A program made the position numbers and the translations under genes. The notes beneath the pieces were generated by a model. That model saw only the letters and a program-made list of their open reading frames with translations. It made no database searches and was not told the origin of the DNA. Source: Planctomycetota bacterium (GTDB taxonomy: Bacteria; Planctomycetota; UBA1135; GCA-002686595). From it: a stretch of 64,000 bases of DNA. Shown piece after piece: positions 35,330-44,120 of the stretch. Position 1 is the first letter of the stretch. Each line of letters starts with the position of its first letter. Location of the stretch: NCBI GenBank assembly GCA_002862085.1, contig PKCK01000061.1:1-64000 (forward strand), read 5' to 3'.

Positions 35330-36370
35330 TCAGAGACGGCCACCCGCCGCCAGGGCCTCCGCGACCTTCAGCGTGCCACCCGCGGCTCCACGGATCGTGT
35401 TGTGGCTCAGCACCACGAATCGCCAGCCGAGGACCGGGCAGCGCCGCGTGCGGCCGATGGTTGCGGACATCCCTGCCCCGGCGTCGCGGTCCAGACGGGG
35501 CTGGGGCCGATCGGGTGCCTCGGAGATCACGAGGGGCGGCTCACCATCCCCCCCGTGCTCGGCGGCGAAGGCGCGCCAGGCGCCGACGAGCTCCTCCACG
35601 TTCTTCGGTCGGCGGCCGAGCCGGACCGAGACGGATGCCGTGTGCCCGTCCGTGACGGGGACCCGGAAGCACTGGGCGCTCATCTGAAGCGCCGCGAACT
35701 CGATGGAGCGCCCGGCCAGCCGGCCGAGGATCTTCGCCGATTCCTCCGCGAGCTTCTCCTCCTCCCCCGGGATGAGCGGCACGACGTTGTCGATGAGGTC
35801 CGTGCTCGGCACACCCGGATAGCCCGCGCCGGACGCGGCCTGCAGGGTCGTGACCTCGACGGCCTCGACGCCGAAGGCCCGATGGAGCGGCGCCAGGGCG
35901 AGCGTCAGACCGATGGTCGAGCAGTTCGGGTTGCAAACGATGCCGCCCCCGTCGGGGTAGCGCTTCTGGGCGTCGAGGAGCGCGAGGTGGTCCCCGTTGA
36001 CCTCGGGGACCACGAGCGGCACGTCCTCCACCATGCGGTGCGGCGACGCGTTGGAGACAACCAAGACACCGGCGCGCGCGAAGCGCTCCTCGGTGTCTCG
36101 AGCGATGCCGGGGTCGAGGCTCGAGAGGGCGAGTCGCGCGCCCTCTGCCGGGGTGTCGTCCGCCGCGGTCACCTCGATCCCCGCCACCGATGGGGGCGGC
36201 TCACCGGGCAGACGCCAGTGCACGGCTTCGCCGTACGCCCGCCCGGCGCTGCGTGCCGAGGCGACCACGGACACGACCTCGAAGCGCGGATGACCGTCGA
36301 GCAGGGCCACGAGTCGCTGACCGACGGTGCCGGTGGCACCGAGGATGCTGACGGGAACGCGAGCGCTCAC
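35330..36370 (-). CDS. asd: Aspartate-semialdehyde dehydrogenase
   Basis: 346 residues. VSILGATGTVGQRLVALL is the NADP-binding glycine motif. GIVCNPNCSTIGLTLAL contains the catalytic cysteine of the archaeal/fungal-type ASADH branch, and VPVTDGHTASVSVRL carries the later active-site histidine region. It reduces aspartyl phosphate to aspartate semialdehyde for lysine/diaminopimelate, methionine and threonine synthesis in the cytoplasm. The start is a GTG at 36370, immediately before the dinucleotide fold; the frame remains open further upstream but without similarity. No other amino-acid biosynthesis gene is adjacent. Confidence 0.92.
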   Translation of the reverse strand: MSARVPVSILGATGTVGQRLVALLDGHPRFEVVSVVASARSAGRAYGEAVHWRLPGEPPPSVAGIEVTAADDTPAEGARLALSSLDPGIARDTEERFARAGVLVVSNASPHRMVEDVPLVVPEVNGDHLALLDAQKRYPDGGGIVCNPNCSTIGLTLALAPLHRAFGVEAVEVTTLQAASGAGYPGVPSTDLIDNVVPLIPGEEEKLAEESAKILGRLAGRSIEFAALQMSAQCFRVPVTDGHTASVSVRLGRRPKNVEELVGAWRAFAAEHGGDGEPPLVISEAPDRPQPRLDRDAGAGMSATIGRTRRCPVLGWRFVVLSHNTIRGAAGGTLKVAEALAAGGRL

Positions 36371-36586
36371 GGCCGCCTCCCCATCGGGCCGGCCACGTCT
36401 CGCTCGTTCCGCCGCGGCTCGCCATCGCGAGCGACCTCGACGGCCGCGGGGTGCTCCGCCCAGCGTGGAACGGGCTGCGGCCGGGAACACGAAGCTCCAG
36501 CGTGGGCGGGAGGGGGTTCGAGCGGGCGTTTCACGGGATCTCGCAGATGACTGGCGCGTCGGGCCCGACCACGGCCGGTGGCCTGC

Positions 36587-36592
36587 TACGCT
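36587..36592 (+). promoter_or_regulatory. -10-like element upstream of the M48 peptidase gene
   Basis: TACGCT within GCTACGCTC, the same string as at 27012-27020. It lies about 120 nt before the ATG, so this would be a leadered transcript. Confidence 0.25.
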
Positions 36593-36714
36593 CTCGAGGC
36601 GCGCAGGATCGTGCCTGCTGCGCCGGCTCGCGTCATCCGGGGATCGGCGCCAAACGCCGAGGATCCGGTGCCCTCCGGTCCCAAGAGGCCGACCGGGTCC
36701 CGAGGGTCCCTCCG

Positions 36715-37509
36715 ATGAAGACAGCCTTCGCCGCCATCGCCCTCGCCGTCGCGCCAGTTCTCACGGGCTGCGAGACGATCTCCCAGATCAACCTGATCTC
36801 CGTCTCCCAGGACCCGGTCCTCGGAGCCGAGGCCTATCCGCAGCTGCTCGCCGAGGAGCAGACGATCGACAGCGGGGCCCGATACCGCACCGTGGTGGAC
36901 ATGACCGAGCGCCTCGTCACCGCGGCGCGCCAGGTCGACCCCGAGGTCGCCGACCTCTTCGAGTGGGAGGTGACCCTCGTCCGCCGCGATGACGTCATCA
37001 ACGCCTGGTGCCTCCCCGGGGGGAAGATGGCGGTCTACACCGGGATCCTCCCGGTCGCCGACGACGGCTCCGGGGACTTCGAGACCGGCCTCGCGGTGGT
37101 CATGGGGCACGAGATCGCGCACGCAACACTCCGCCATGGAACCCGCGCGATGACGCGCCAGTTGGGCTTCAGCGCGATCATCGCTCTCATCGGCGCCGCT
37201 GTCGGGGACGAGGACGACGCGGTGCTCGCTGGCATGGCCGCGCAGTTGGCCACGAGCTTCGCCAGCCTCTCCTTCGGGCGCGACGCCGAGCTCGAGGCCG
37301 ATCGCAGGGGCCTGATCTACATGGCCACGGCCGGATACGACCCCCGCGCCGCGGTGGCCTTCTGGCGGCGCATGGAGGCCGCCACGGGTGGCAGCTCCCA
37401 GCCCGAGTGGCTCTCGACCCACCCCTCCAACGACAACCGGATCGCGCAGATCCAGAGCCTCCTCCCCGAGGTGCTCCCGATCTACGAGCAAACCCTGGGT
37501 TCCAGGTGA
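36715..37509 (+). CDS. M48-family metallopeptidase lipoprotein
   Basis: A 264-residue lipoprotein (lipobox VLTGC, Cys19) with a compact M48C-type peptidase domain. Zinc motif HEIAH occurs in VVMGHEIAHATLRHG; the third ligand glutamate is in DAELEADRRGLIYMATAGYD; WCLPGGKMAVYTGIL and STHPSNDNRI are typical of the LoiP/YcaL/BepA-like group. Such peptidases act in envelope protein quality control. No TPR domain follows, so it resembles LoiP more than BepA. The ATG at 36715 starts the lipoprotein signal. Confidence 0.92.
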   Translation: MKTAFAAIALAVAPVLTGCETISQINLISVSQDPVLGAEAYPQLLAEEQTIDSGARYRTVVDMTERLVTAARQVDPEVADLFEWEVTLVRRDDVINAWCLPGGKMAVYTGILPVADDGSGDFETGLAVVMGHEIAHATLRHGTRAMTRQLGFSAIIALIGAAVGDEDDAVLAGMAAQLATSFASLSFGRDAELEADRRGLIYMATAGYDPRAAVAFWRRMEAATGGSSQPEWLSTHPSNDNRIAQIQSLLPEVLPIYEQTLGSR

Positions 37510-37528
37510 CACAAGCAGTTACTGGATA

Positions 37529-37549
37529 GGAGATTAAGGCGATATCTCC
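37529..37549 (+). terminator. Weak hairpin after the M48 gene
   Basis: GGAGAT (37529-37534) pairs with ATCTCC (37544-37549) over a 9-nt loop, 20 nt after the M48 stop, in a locally AT-rich stretch. It may be a weak terminator or a processing site. Confidence 0.3.
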
Positions 37550-37672
37550 GCTTCAGGCCTAGGGTCCGCGGGGTACCGCCTCGTACCCTCTTCCAGCTCT
37601 TGGAGCGGCCCGCCACGCCCCCTGCGCGCCCGATCGCTCGCCGTGGGCCACAACCCCCAGCCCCCTTCGGAC

Positions 37673-39154
37673 GTGAAGATCGCGTTCGCGACACCCGAAC
37701 TCCAATCCCTCGTCCGCCGCACCCAGCTCTCCGAGATCGCCGAGCAGCTGCCCCGGACGCTGCAGGCCCTCGGGCACGAGGTCCGGATCTTCCTGCCGCA
37801 CTCGAAGGACCTCGACTCGGTGTCTCTGGGGCCACTCGAGGAGAGCGCGCTCCTCCGGATCCGCGACGGCCAGGGAAGGACCCCCGTCACCATCCGGACG
37901 GGCTACGTGGCGGGGCTCACGATCCACCTGATCGATCACGAGCACCTGTTCCGCTCTCGCCATCCCTACGGCGACGAGAGCGGCCCTTACGCGGACAACT
38001 GGCGGCGCTTCGCCATCTTCGCCCGCGCGGTGCTCGACGGCTTCGGGCCCCTGGCCTTCACGCCTGATGTCATCCACTGCTTCGACTGGACCACCGGGCT
38101 CATCCCCCTCGTCCAGAAGCTGGAGTACAAGGACCGCGATCATCCCGCGGCCAAGCCAGGAACCTTCCTCGCGATCCAGAATCTCGCGATGCAGGGATCC
38201 TTCGAACGAGAGATCCTCCCGAAGATCGGCCTCCCCCACGAGTACTTCCGCGCGATCGAGGGCGTGGAGCTCGGGAGCCGTGTCAACTACCTCAAGGCCG
38301 GCGCCGAGTTCGCGACGCTCCTCGGCGCAGGGTCGCCCAGCAGAGCCAAGCGCTTCGTCGACGAGGACCGCGGCGACGGAATGACGGACACGTTCCGCCG
38401 CCGCAAGGACGACATCATCGGGGTCCAGAACGGCATCGATTACAGGACCTGGAACCCCGCCAACGATCCCCTCCTCGCCCAGAACTACAGCTTCGAGGAC
38501 AAGGAGATCGCAGGCAAGCGGAAGTGCAAGACCGCGCTGCAGGAGGGGATGAAGCTCGAGAACGGTCCTCGCACGCCGCTCCTCGCCGTCATCGGCCGCT
38601 TCGACGCGGACAGCGGATTCGAGATCCTCACCGGGTCCCTGACCCCCATCCTGGAGCGCGGGGTCCAGGTCGTCCTGATGGGCCCCGGGCCGTCCGAGAT
38701 CATCGAGCGCCTCCACACGATCGAGCAGACCTTCGTCGGCCGCTGCCGCGTCGTGGAGGGTTACGACGTCGCGACCGCGCACACCCTCCTGGCGGCTGCG
38801 GACATGCTCCTCCTCCCAGGGCACTATCACGCGACGAACGCTCTGGCGGCGATCGCCATGCGCTACGGCGTCGTTCCGATGGCCTACGCCCACAGCGGAC
38901 TCGAAGACACTCTCGTCGACCTGACGGCCTCGCCCAAGAAGGGCACCGGCCTGCTCTTCGACAGCTACGAGGCTGCGAGCCTCGAGGACGCCATCGACCG
39001 CGGTCGCGCCGTCTACAAGAAGGCGACCGACTGGAGAACCGTGGCGAAGCGCTGCATGGAACAGGACTTCTCCTGGGCCGAGAGCGGCCGCGAGTACGTC
39101 AAGGCGTACAAGAGGGTCGTCAAGCTCACCAAGCCCGTCAGGAAGAAGAAGTAG
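37673..39154 (+). CDS. Degenerate glycogen/starch-synthase-like GT5 protein
   Basis: About 493 residues aligned along the whole length of bacterial glycogen synthase. KIAFATPELQSLVRRTQLSEIAEQLPRTL matches the N-terminus, DVIHCFDWTTGLIPL the HDWH region, GVQNGIDYRTWNPANDPLL the GIDY region, and a GT-B C-domain follows. Residues that bind ADP-glucose or catalyse are changed: KTGG is RRTQ, the His of DWH is Thr, the R-x4-K pair of the C-domain keeps Arg (GRFDADSG) but has Ser for Lys, and the E-P-C-G glutamate region is GHYHAT. It may be a non-catalytic or re-purposed enzyme. The GTG at 37673 gives the standard N-terminus; a GTG at 37643 is also in frame. It is followed 5 nt later by a ROK kinase. 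Confidence 0.8.
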   Translation: MKIAFATPELQSLVRRTQLSEIAEQLPRTLQALGHEVRIFLPHSKDLDSVSLGPLEESALLRIRDGQGRTPVTIRTGYVAGLTIHLIDHEHLFRSRHPYGDESGPYADNWRRFAIFARAVLDGFGPLAFTPDVIHCFDWTTGLIPLVQKLEYKDRDHPAAKPGTFLAIQNLAMQGSFEREILPKIGLPHEYFRAIEGVELGSRVNYLKAGAEFATLLGAGSPSRAKRFVDEDRGDGMTDTFRRRKDDIIGVQNGIDYRTWNPANDPLLAQNYSFEDKEIAGKRKCKTALQEGMKLENGPRTPLLAVIGRFDADSGFEILTGSLTPILERGVQVVLMGPGPSEIIERLHTIEQTFVGRCRVVEGYDVATAHTLLAAADMLLLPGHYHATNALAAIAMRYGVVPMAYAHSGLEDTLVDLTASPKKGTGLLFDSYEAASLEDAIDRGRAVYKKATDWRTVAKRCMEQDFSWAESGREYVKAYKRVVKLTKPVRKKK

Positions 39155-39159
39155 GCGCG

Positions 39160-40098
39160 GTGAAGAGCGTCCTCGGACTCGACGTGGGTGGCACCACCAT
39201 CAAGGGTGGTGTCCTCGATCCCGTCAGCGGCGAAATCCTCGCGCGGGGAGCGCGACCCTACGATCAGGACGTGCCGGCAGCAGAGATCCACGCGCGGGCG
39301 GCGGAGCTCGCGGTCGAGCTCGAGGAAAAGGCCCGAACCGAAGTGCACCGCGCCATCGGCGTGGGCTGCGCCGGGCTCTTCGATCGCCAGACGGGCGAGG
39401 TCCTGGCGAGCGCCAACATGCAGAACCTCGTCGGGACGAGCCTCTCGGGCGGGATCTCGGCCGCGTCCAAGGGTCGCCGCGTCACGATCGAGAACGACGC
39501 GAACACGGCCGCCTTCGGCGAGCAGTGGTTCGGCGCGGGCCGCGACGAGCCCGACCTCGTTCTCGTCACCCTGGGGACGGGCGTCGGCGGCGGCATCGTC
39601 ATCGGTGATCAACTGTTCCTCGGCCCCACCGGCGCGGCGGGCGAGATCGGGCACATCGCGATCCACCCCCGTCCGGGGAAGAGCGAATACGACGCGCCCT
39701 ACGACGCCGACCTCGAGTGCAGCTGCGGTTCCTACGGATGCCTGGAGCGGCTCGTCTCCGCCACGGCGGTCTCGCGTCGCGCGCGGAGTCGCGGACTCAC
39801 CGACGATCTCCCCGAGCTCGCCGATCGGGCGCGCCGAGGCAGCGGCCCCGAGGCGGCTTTCCTCCACCAGGTCGGCCGGGACCTCGGCGCGGGCCTCGCC
39901 ACCCTCGTGACCCTCTTCGACGTCGACTTCTTCGCGATCGGTGGGGGCTTCGGCGCGGCGGTCGACCTGCTGGAGAAGGGAGCCCTCGAGGTCCTCGAGG
40001 AGCGTCGCTACGGCACTCGTCCTGCCCGGATCGCGCCGGCGACCCTCGGTCCGGACGCCGGCTGGATCGGCGCGGCGCGCCTCACGCTCGAGGGTTGA
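39160..40098 (+). CDS. ROK-family sugar kinase (glucokinase-like)
   Basis: 312 residues with GTG start. LGLDVGGTTIKGGVLD is the N-terminal phosphate-binding motif, IENDANTAAFGEQWFGAG holds the catalytic aspartate, VTLGTGVGGGIV is the second phosphate loop, and GEIGHIAI plus CSCGSYGCLE form the His/Cys zinc site of ROK proteins. It probably phosphorylates glucose or another hexose with ATP in the cytoplasm. It lies 5 nt after the glycogen-synthase-like gene, so the two are certainly co-transcribed, suggesting a shared role in glucose or storage-polymer metabolism. Confidence 0.92.
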   Translation: MKSVLGLDVGGTTIKGGVLDPVSGEILARGARPYDQDVPAAEIHARAAELAVELEEKARTEVHRAIGVGCAGLFDRQTGEVLASANMQNLVGTSLSGGISAASKGRRVTIENDANTAAFGEQWFGAGRDEPDLVLVTLGTGVGGGIVIGDQLFLGPTGAAGEIGHIAIHPRPGKSEYDAPYDADLECSCGSYGCLERLVSATAVSRRARSRGLTDDLPELADRARRGSGPEAAFLHQVGRDLGAGLATLVTLFDVDFFAIGGGFGAAVDLLEKGALEVLEERRYGTRPARIAPATLGPDAGWIGAARLTLEG

Positions 40099-40155
40099 GC
40101 GAAGAGCACGCCGGCCGCGCCTCACTGCGGTCGAGCGCAGGGCCCGCTCCGACAT

Positions 40156-40161
40156 TATCAT
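40156..40161 (+). promoter_or_regulatory. -10 element, leaderless promoter of the glcDEF-like operon
   Basis: TATCAT ends 6 nt before the GTG at 40168. It is close to the sigma-70 consensus and is repeated 7 nt before the GTG of the aminotransferase gene at 54471. Confidence 0.5.
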
Positions 40162-40167
40162 CGCGGC

Positions 40168-41616
40168 GTGGCCTCGTCTCCGCGCACGCCCCCCTCCGCG
40201 CTCGCCGTGGAGCTCGCCGCCATCGTCGGGGAACGCGGCGTACGTTCGGATGCGCTGGCGCGCTCCGCGTACGAGTCGGACGGCTTCATGCTGCAGCGCG
40301 AGGCGCCGTCGATCGTCGTGCTGCCACGCTCGACCGAGGAGGCCGCAGCCGCCGTCAAGGTCCTGCGCCGGGAGGGCCTCGTCGTCGTCCCCCGCGGAGC
40401 AGGGACGGGCCTGACCGGTGGCGCCCGGCCGATCGCCGGCGGCGCGGTCCTCGGCACCGCGCGCATGAAGCGCATCCTCGAGATCAACCCGGATGATCGC
40501 TTCGCCCGCGTGGAGGCGGGCGTGGTCAACGTGCACCTGACCGCGGCGACCTGCTCCCACGGGCTCTTCTACGCCCCGGACCCGTCGAGCCAGACCGCGT
40601 GCACCATCGGCGGCAACGTCGGGAACAACTCGGGCGGGCCGCACTGCTTCAAGTACGGCTCCACCAACCGCCATGTCCTCGGACTCACCCTCGTGGATTC
40701 GGACGGAGAGATCACCCGCGTCGGCGGCATCGAGCCCGATCCCGACGGCATCGATCTGCTGGGACCTCTCGTGGGGAGCGAGGGAATGATGGGTCTGGTC
40801 ACCGAGGTCACGGTCAAGCTCGAGCCGTCGCCGGAGCGGGTCGAGACCCTGCTGGTGATGTTCGAATCCCTCGACGCCTGCTGCGACGCGGTCTCCGACA
40901 TGATCGCGGCGCGGCTCGAGCCCTCGGCGATCGAGATCCTCGACCGCCTGACGATCGAGGCGGTCGAGGCGAGCGTGCTGCGCGCCGGTTACCCCGAGCA
41001 CGCCGAGGCGGTCATGCTCGTGGAGGTCGAGGGCGGCCCCCACGAGGTCGACGCCATCGCGACCGACATCATCGAGCTCGCCCGCGCCCGCGGCGCCTTC
41101 GAGGCGCGACGCACCGCCGACGACGAGGAGCGGAAGAAGCTGTGGGCCGGCCGGAAGGGAGCCTTCGGCGCCATGGGGCGCATCGCACCCGACCTCTACG
41201 TCGCGGACGTCGTCGTCCCGCGAACCCGTTTGCGCGAGATCGTCGGCGTGGCGAGCCGCGCCTGCGCGGCGCGCGGACTCAAGCTCTCGAACGTGTTCCA
41301 CGCCGGCGACGGGAACCTGCACCCCAACATCTCCTACGACCGGCGCGACGCCGACGAGGTCGCGCGCGTGCTGGCCGCAGGGAAGGAGATCATGGAAGCA
41401 TGTGTCGCCTTCGGCGGCTCCCTCACGGGGGAGCACGGCGTCGGCCTCGAGAAACAGGGCGAGATGTGCCTCGTCTTCGGGGACGACGACCTGGCGGCCA
41501 TGTCGGACCTGCGCGCTGCCTTCGATCCCCACGGGTTCTGGAACCCGGGCAAGCTCTTCCCCGTCCGTGGCTGCCGTGAGATCGAGGCGCGCCCCCTCGG
41601 CTCGGAGGCCCGATGA
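40168..41616 (+). CDS. glcD: FAD-linked glycolate/lactate oxidase subunit GlcD
   Basis: A 482-residue FAD-binding oxidase of the VAO/PCMH family. PRGAGTGLTGGARPIAGGAV and TIGGNVGNNSGGPHCFKYG form the FAD-binding domain. The C-terminal domain has LSNVFHAGDGNLHPNISYD and GGSLTGEHGVGLEKQ, the histidine motifs of GlcD and D-lactate dehydrogenases. It oxidises a 2-hydroxyacid (glycolate or D-lactate) and passes electrons through GlcE/GlcF to the quinone pool. It overlaps the next gene by 4 nt (ATGA). Confidence 0.9.
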   Translation: MASSPRTPPSALAVELAAIVGERGVRSDALARSAYESDGFMLQREAPSIVVLPRSTEEAAAAVKVLRREGLVVVPRGAGTGLTGGARPIAGGAVLGTARMKRILEINPDDRFARVEAGVVNVHLTAATCSHGLFYAPDPSSQTACTIGGNVGNNSGGPHCFKYGSTNRHVLGLTLVDSDGEITRVGGIEPDPDGIDLLGPLVGSEGMMGLVTEVTVKLEPSPERVETLLVMFESLDACCDAVSDMIAARLEPSAIEILDRLTIEAVEASVLRAGYPEHAEAVMLVEVEGGPHEVDAIATDIIELARARGAFEARRTADDEERKKLWAGRKGAFGAMGRIAPDLYVADVVVPRTRLREIVGVASRACAARGLKLSNVFHAGDGNLHPNISYDRRDADEVARVLAAGKEIMEACVAFGGSLTGEHGVGLEKQGEMCLVFGDDDLAAMSDLRAAFDPHGFWNPGKLFPVRGCREIEARPLGSEAR

Positions 41617-42797
41617 GCCTCGACGCCCTCACCGAGATCGCGCCGCGGATCGGCGAGCGCGCAGGCGCTCCCCTGCTCGCGCCGCGGACGCTGGAAGACC
41701 TCGAGCGGTGCGTGGCCTTCGCCCGCGACGCCGGCCAGCGCCTGTCCCCCACGGGCAACGGAACGCGGCTCGCGCTCGGAGCGCAGGGCGCCGGCGGCGA
41801 CGCCTGGCTCCACACTCCGGCCCTCGTGCCGACCGGGGAGAGCGGGATCCTCGAGTACGTCAGCGGCGACGGCACCCTGACGGCGAGAGCCGGCGCCTCG
41901 ATGGACACCCTGCGCGCAGCGGTCGCCGAGGGCGGGCACCGGATCACCCCCCTGCTCCCTGCGGGCTCCACGCTGGGTGGCGTTCTTGCTGCGGGACGCT
42001 CCGGACCCGATCGCCAGGCCTTCGGCCCGATGCGGCACCACGTTCTCGGGATGATCTGCATGGACGGGAACGGCCGCGTGCACCGTTCGGGCGGCCGGCT
42101 CGTGAAGAACGTCACGGGCTTCGACCTGCATCGACTCCACGCAGGAGCTCAGGGGCGCTTCGGGGTCGTTCTCGAGGCGTCGCTGCGGCTGGTCCCGCGC
42201 GCCGAAGCGGAGGTGCTGCTCGTTTCGCGGGTCCTGAGCTCCACGGCCGACGCCGCCCGCGCTGCTCTCCATGTGCGCGACCTCTCGGGCCTGAAGCTCA
42301 CCGGTCTTGTCGTCGAGGCGCGGCGTGTCCACGTCCTTCTCACGGGCCGCGAGGCACAGATCGACGCGGACGCTGCGCGCGTGCACTCCGCGCTCGACGT
42401 CGAGGAGGAGTGCGCGGGGGAGGCCGCCACGGACGCGCTCCTCGGAGCTTGGCGCGGCGACGCCGGGCTCCGCCTGCTCACGCGCCCTTCGCGCTGCGCG
42501 AAGGTGATCGAGGTGGTCGCCGCCGCCGGTGTGCGCGAGGACGCCCTGTCGGTCGAGCCCGGGGCCGCGATCGTCGTGGTCCCGGCGGGAGAGGCTGGCC
42601 GCTGCGCCGCGGCCCTGTCAGCGGAGGCGGCGCCTCGCCTGGTGGAGCTCGGCGTCACCTTCGACGCGCGCATGCCCGATGCCCCGGCCTGGTGCGCGCA
42701 GCCGCGCTCCGGTGCAGCCGCGACGTGGACCCGCCGTCTCGAGGAGGCCTTCGATCCCGCGGGCGTCTTCGCGCCGGCCACCCGAGGTGCACGATGA
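41613..42797 (+). CDS. glcE: Glycolate oxidase FAD-binding subunit GlcE
   Basis: A 394-residue FAD-binding protein of the GlcE type, a shortened relative of GlcD. LSPTGNGTRLALGAQGAGGD and TLTARAGASMDTL ... LPAGSTLGGVLAAGRSGPDRQ form the PCMH FAD domain, and VKNVTGFDLHRLHAGAQGRFG is diagnostic of GlcE. The C-terminal domain is poorly conserved. The start overlaps the glcD stop and the stop overlaps the glcF start, each by 4 nt, which indicates tight translational coupling and a stoichiometric complex. Confidence 0.88.
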   Translation: MSLDALTEIAPRIGERAGAPLLAPRTLEDLERCVAFARDAGQRLSPTGNGTRLALGAQGAGGDAWLHTPALVPTGESGILEYVSGDGTLTARAGASMDTLRAAVAEGGHRITPLLPAGSTLGGVLAAGRSGPDRQAFGPMRHHVLGMICMDGNGRVHRSGGRLVKNVTGFDLHRLHAGAQGRFGVVLEASLRLVPRAEAEVLLVSRVLSSTADAARAALHVRDLSGLKLTGLVVEARRVHVLLTGREAQIDADAARVHSALDVEEECAGEAATDALLGAWRGDAGLRLLTRPSRCAKVIEVVAAAGVREDALSVEPGAAIVVVPAGEAGRCAAALSAEAAPRLVELGVTFDARMPDAPAWCAQPRSGAAATWTRRLEEAFDPAGVFAPATRGAR

Positions 42798-44113
42798 CCG
42801 AAGCCGCCCCCCACGCGCGCCCCTTCCCCACCGACGCCGCGAGCCTCGTCGATCACGCGCGCAGCCTCGATTGCATCCACTGCGGGCTGTGCCTCACGAC
42901 CTGCCCCACGTACCAGCTCACGGGGTCGGAGACCTCCAGCCCGCGCGGGAGGATCCACCTGATGCGCGCGGTGGCCGAGGAGCGCGAGGAGCCCACGGTC
43001 GAGTTCGCCGAGGAGATGGACTTCTGCCTCGTGTGTCGCCACTGCGAGAGCGTGTGCCCGGCTGGCGTCGAGTTCGGCGCGATGATGGAGTTCACCCGCG
43101 GCAAGCTGGAGGAGACTGGAACGCGCGGTCCGCTCGCGCGCCTGGTGCGCTGGATCGGCTTCCGCCGGATCCTGCCGAGCCGAGCGGGTTTGAAGCTCGC
43201 GGTCGGCGGCCTCGCCCTCGCCCAGCGCCTCGGGCTCACGAGACTCGCGCCGCTCGTGGCCGGCCTGCGCGGAGAGGTGACCGCGGCCCTCCCCCCTGTC
43301 CCGCCGCGACGCGAGCGCCGCCCGCTGCCCGCGGTGACCCCTGCCCGTGGCGCGTCGCGCGGCCGTGCCCTGGTCCTCGAGGGCTGCGTGATGCCCGAGC
43401 TCTTCGGACGCGTGAACCACGCCGAGGCGCGCCTCCTCGCCGCAGCGGGCTTCGAGACCATGAGCGTGCCGAAGCACGTCTGCTGCGGCGCCCTGCACGC
43501 GCACAATGGCGAGCTGGAGCAGGCGCGCGAGCTCGCGCGCTCCACGATCGAACGCTTCGACGCGGTGGACGACAGCTGCCCCGTGGTGCTCGACAGCGCG
43601 GGGTGCGGTGCTCACATGCGTGAGTACGGCCGGCTGCTCGCGAACGACCCCGCCTGGGCGGCGCGCGCGGAGGCCTTCGGCAGGCGCGTCGTCGACATGA
43701 GCGAGGTGCTCGCGGCGCCCGAGAGTCTCGAACGACTGGCATCGAGGCTCCGCGAGACCACGTCCCTCCGCGGCCCGATCACGTGGGACGCCCCGTGCCA
43801 CCTGTGCCACGGCCAGCAGGTCCGTTCGCAGCCTCTCGCGCTGCTCGACGCGCTCCCCGGCGTCGAGCGCGTCGCGCTCGAAGGCGCGGAGTCCTGCTGC
43901 GGGTCAGCTGGGATCTACTCGGTGCTGCGCCCCTCGGACAGCCTCGAGGTGCTCGAGCCCAAGCTCGAGGCCCTGCGCCGCTCCGGGGCCCGCACCCTCG
44001 TGACCGCCAACCCGGGCTGTCACCAGCAGTGGCAGGTGGGCGTCCGGAGAGCAGGCCTCGACGTGGAGGTCGTCCACCTGGCCGAAGCGCTCGACCGCGC
44101 TCTCGAGGGCTGA
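42794..44113 (+). CDS. glcF: Glycolate oxidase iron-sulfur subunit GlcF
   Basis: 439 residues. Two 4Fe-4S motifs at the N-terminus: LDCIHCGLCLTTCPTY and DFCLVCRHCESVCPAG. Two cysteine-rich CCG domains follow, with HVCCGALHAHNG plus VLDSAGCGAHM and ESCCGSAGIY plus TANPGCHQQW. These are typical of heterodisulfide-reductase-like electron carriers including GlcF and LldE/LutA. It passes electrons from the GlcDE flavins to membrane quinones. It is the last gene of the operon; its stop is 7 nt from the convergent membrane protein gene. Confidence 0.92.
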   Translation: MTEAAPHARPFPTDAASLVDHARSLDCIHCGLCLTTCPTYQLTGSETSSPRGRIHLMRAVAEEREEPTVEFAEEMDFCLVCRHCESVCPAGVEFGAMMEFTRGKLEETGTRGPLARLVRWIGFRRILPSRAGLKLAVGGLALAQRLGLTRLAPLVAGLRGEVTAALPPVPPRRERRPLPAVTPARGASRGRALVLEGCVMPELFGRVNHAEARLLAAAGFETMSVPKHVCCGALHAHNGELEQARELARSTIERFDAVDDSCPVVLDSAGCGAHMREYGRLLANDPAWAARAEAFGRRVVDMSEVLAAPESLERLASRLRETTSLRGPITWDAPCHLCHGQQVRSQPLALLDALPGVERVALEGAESCCGSAGIYSVLRPSDSLEVLEPKLEALRRSGARTLVTANPGCHQQWQVGVRRAGLDVEVVHLAEALDRALEG

Positions 44114-44120
44114 CGCGCGC

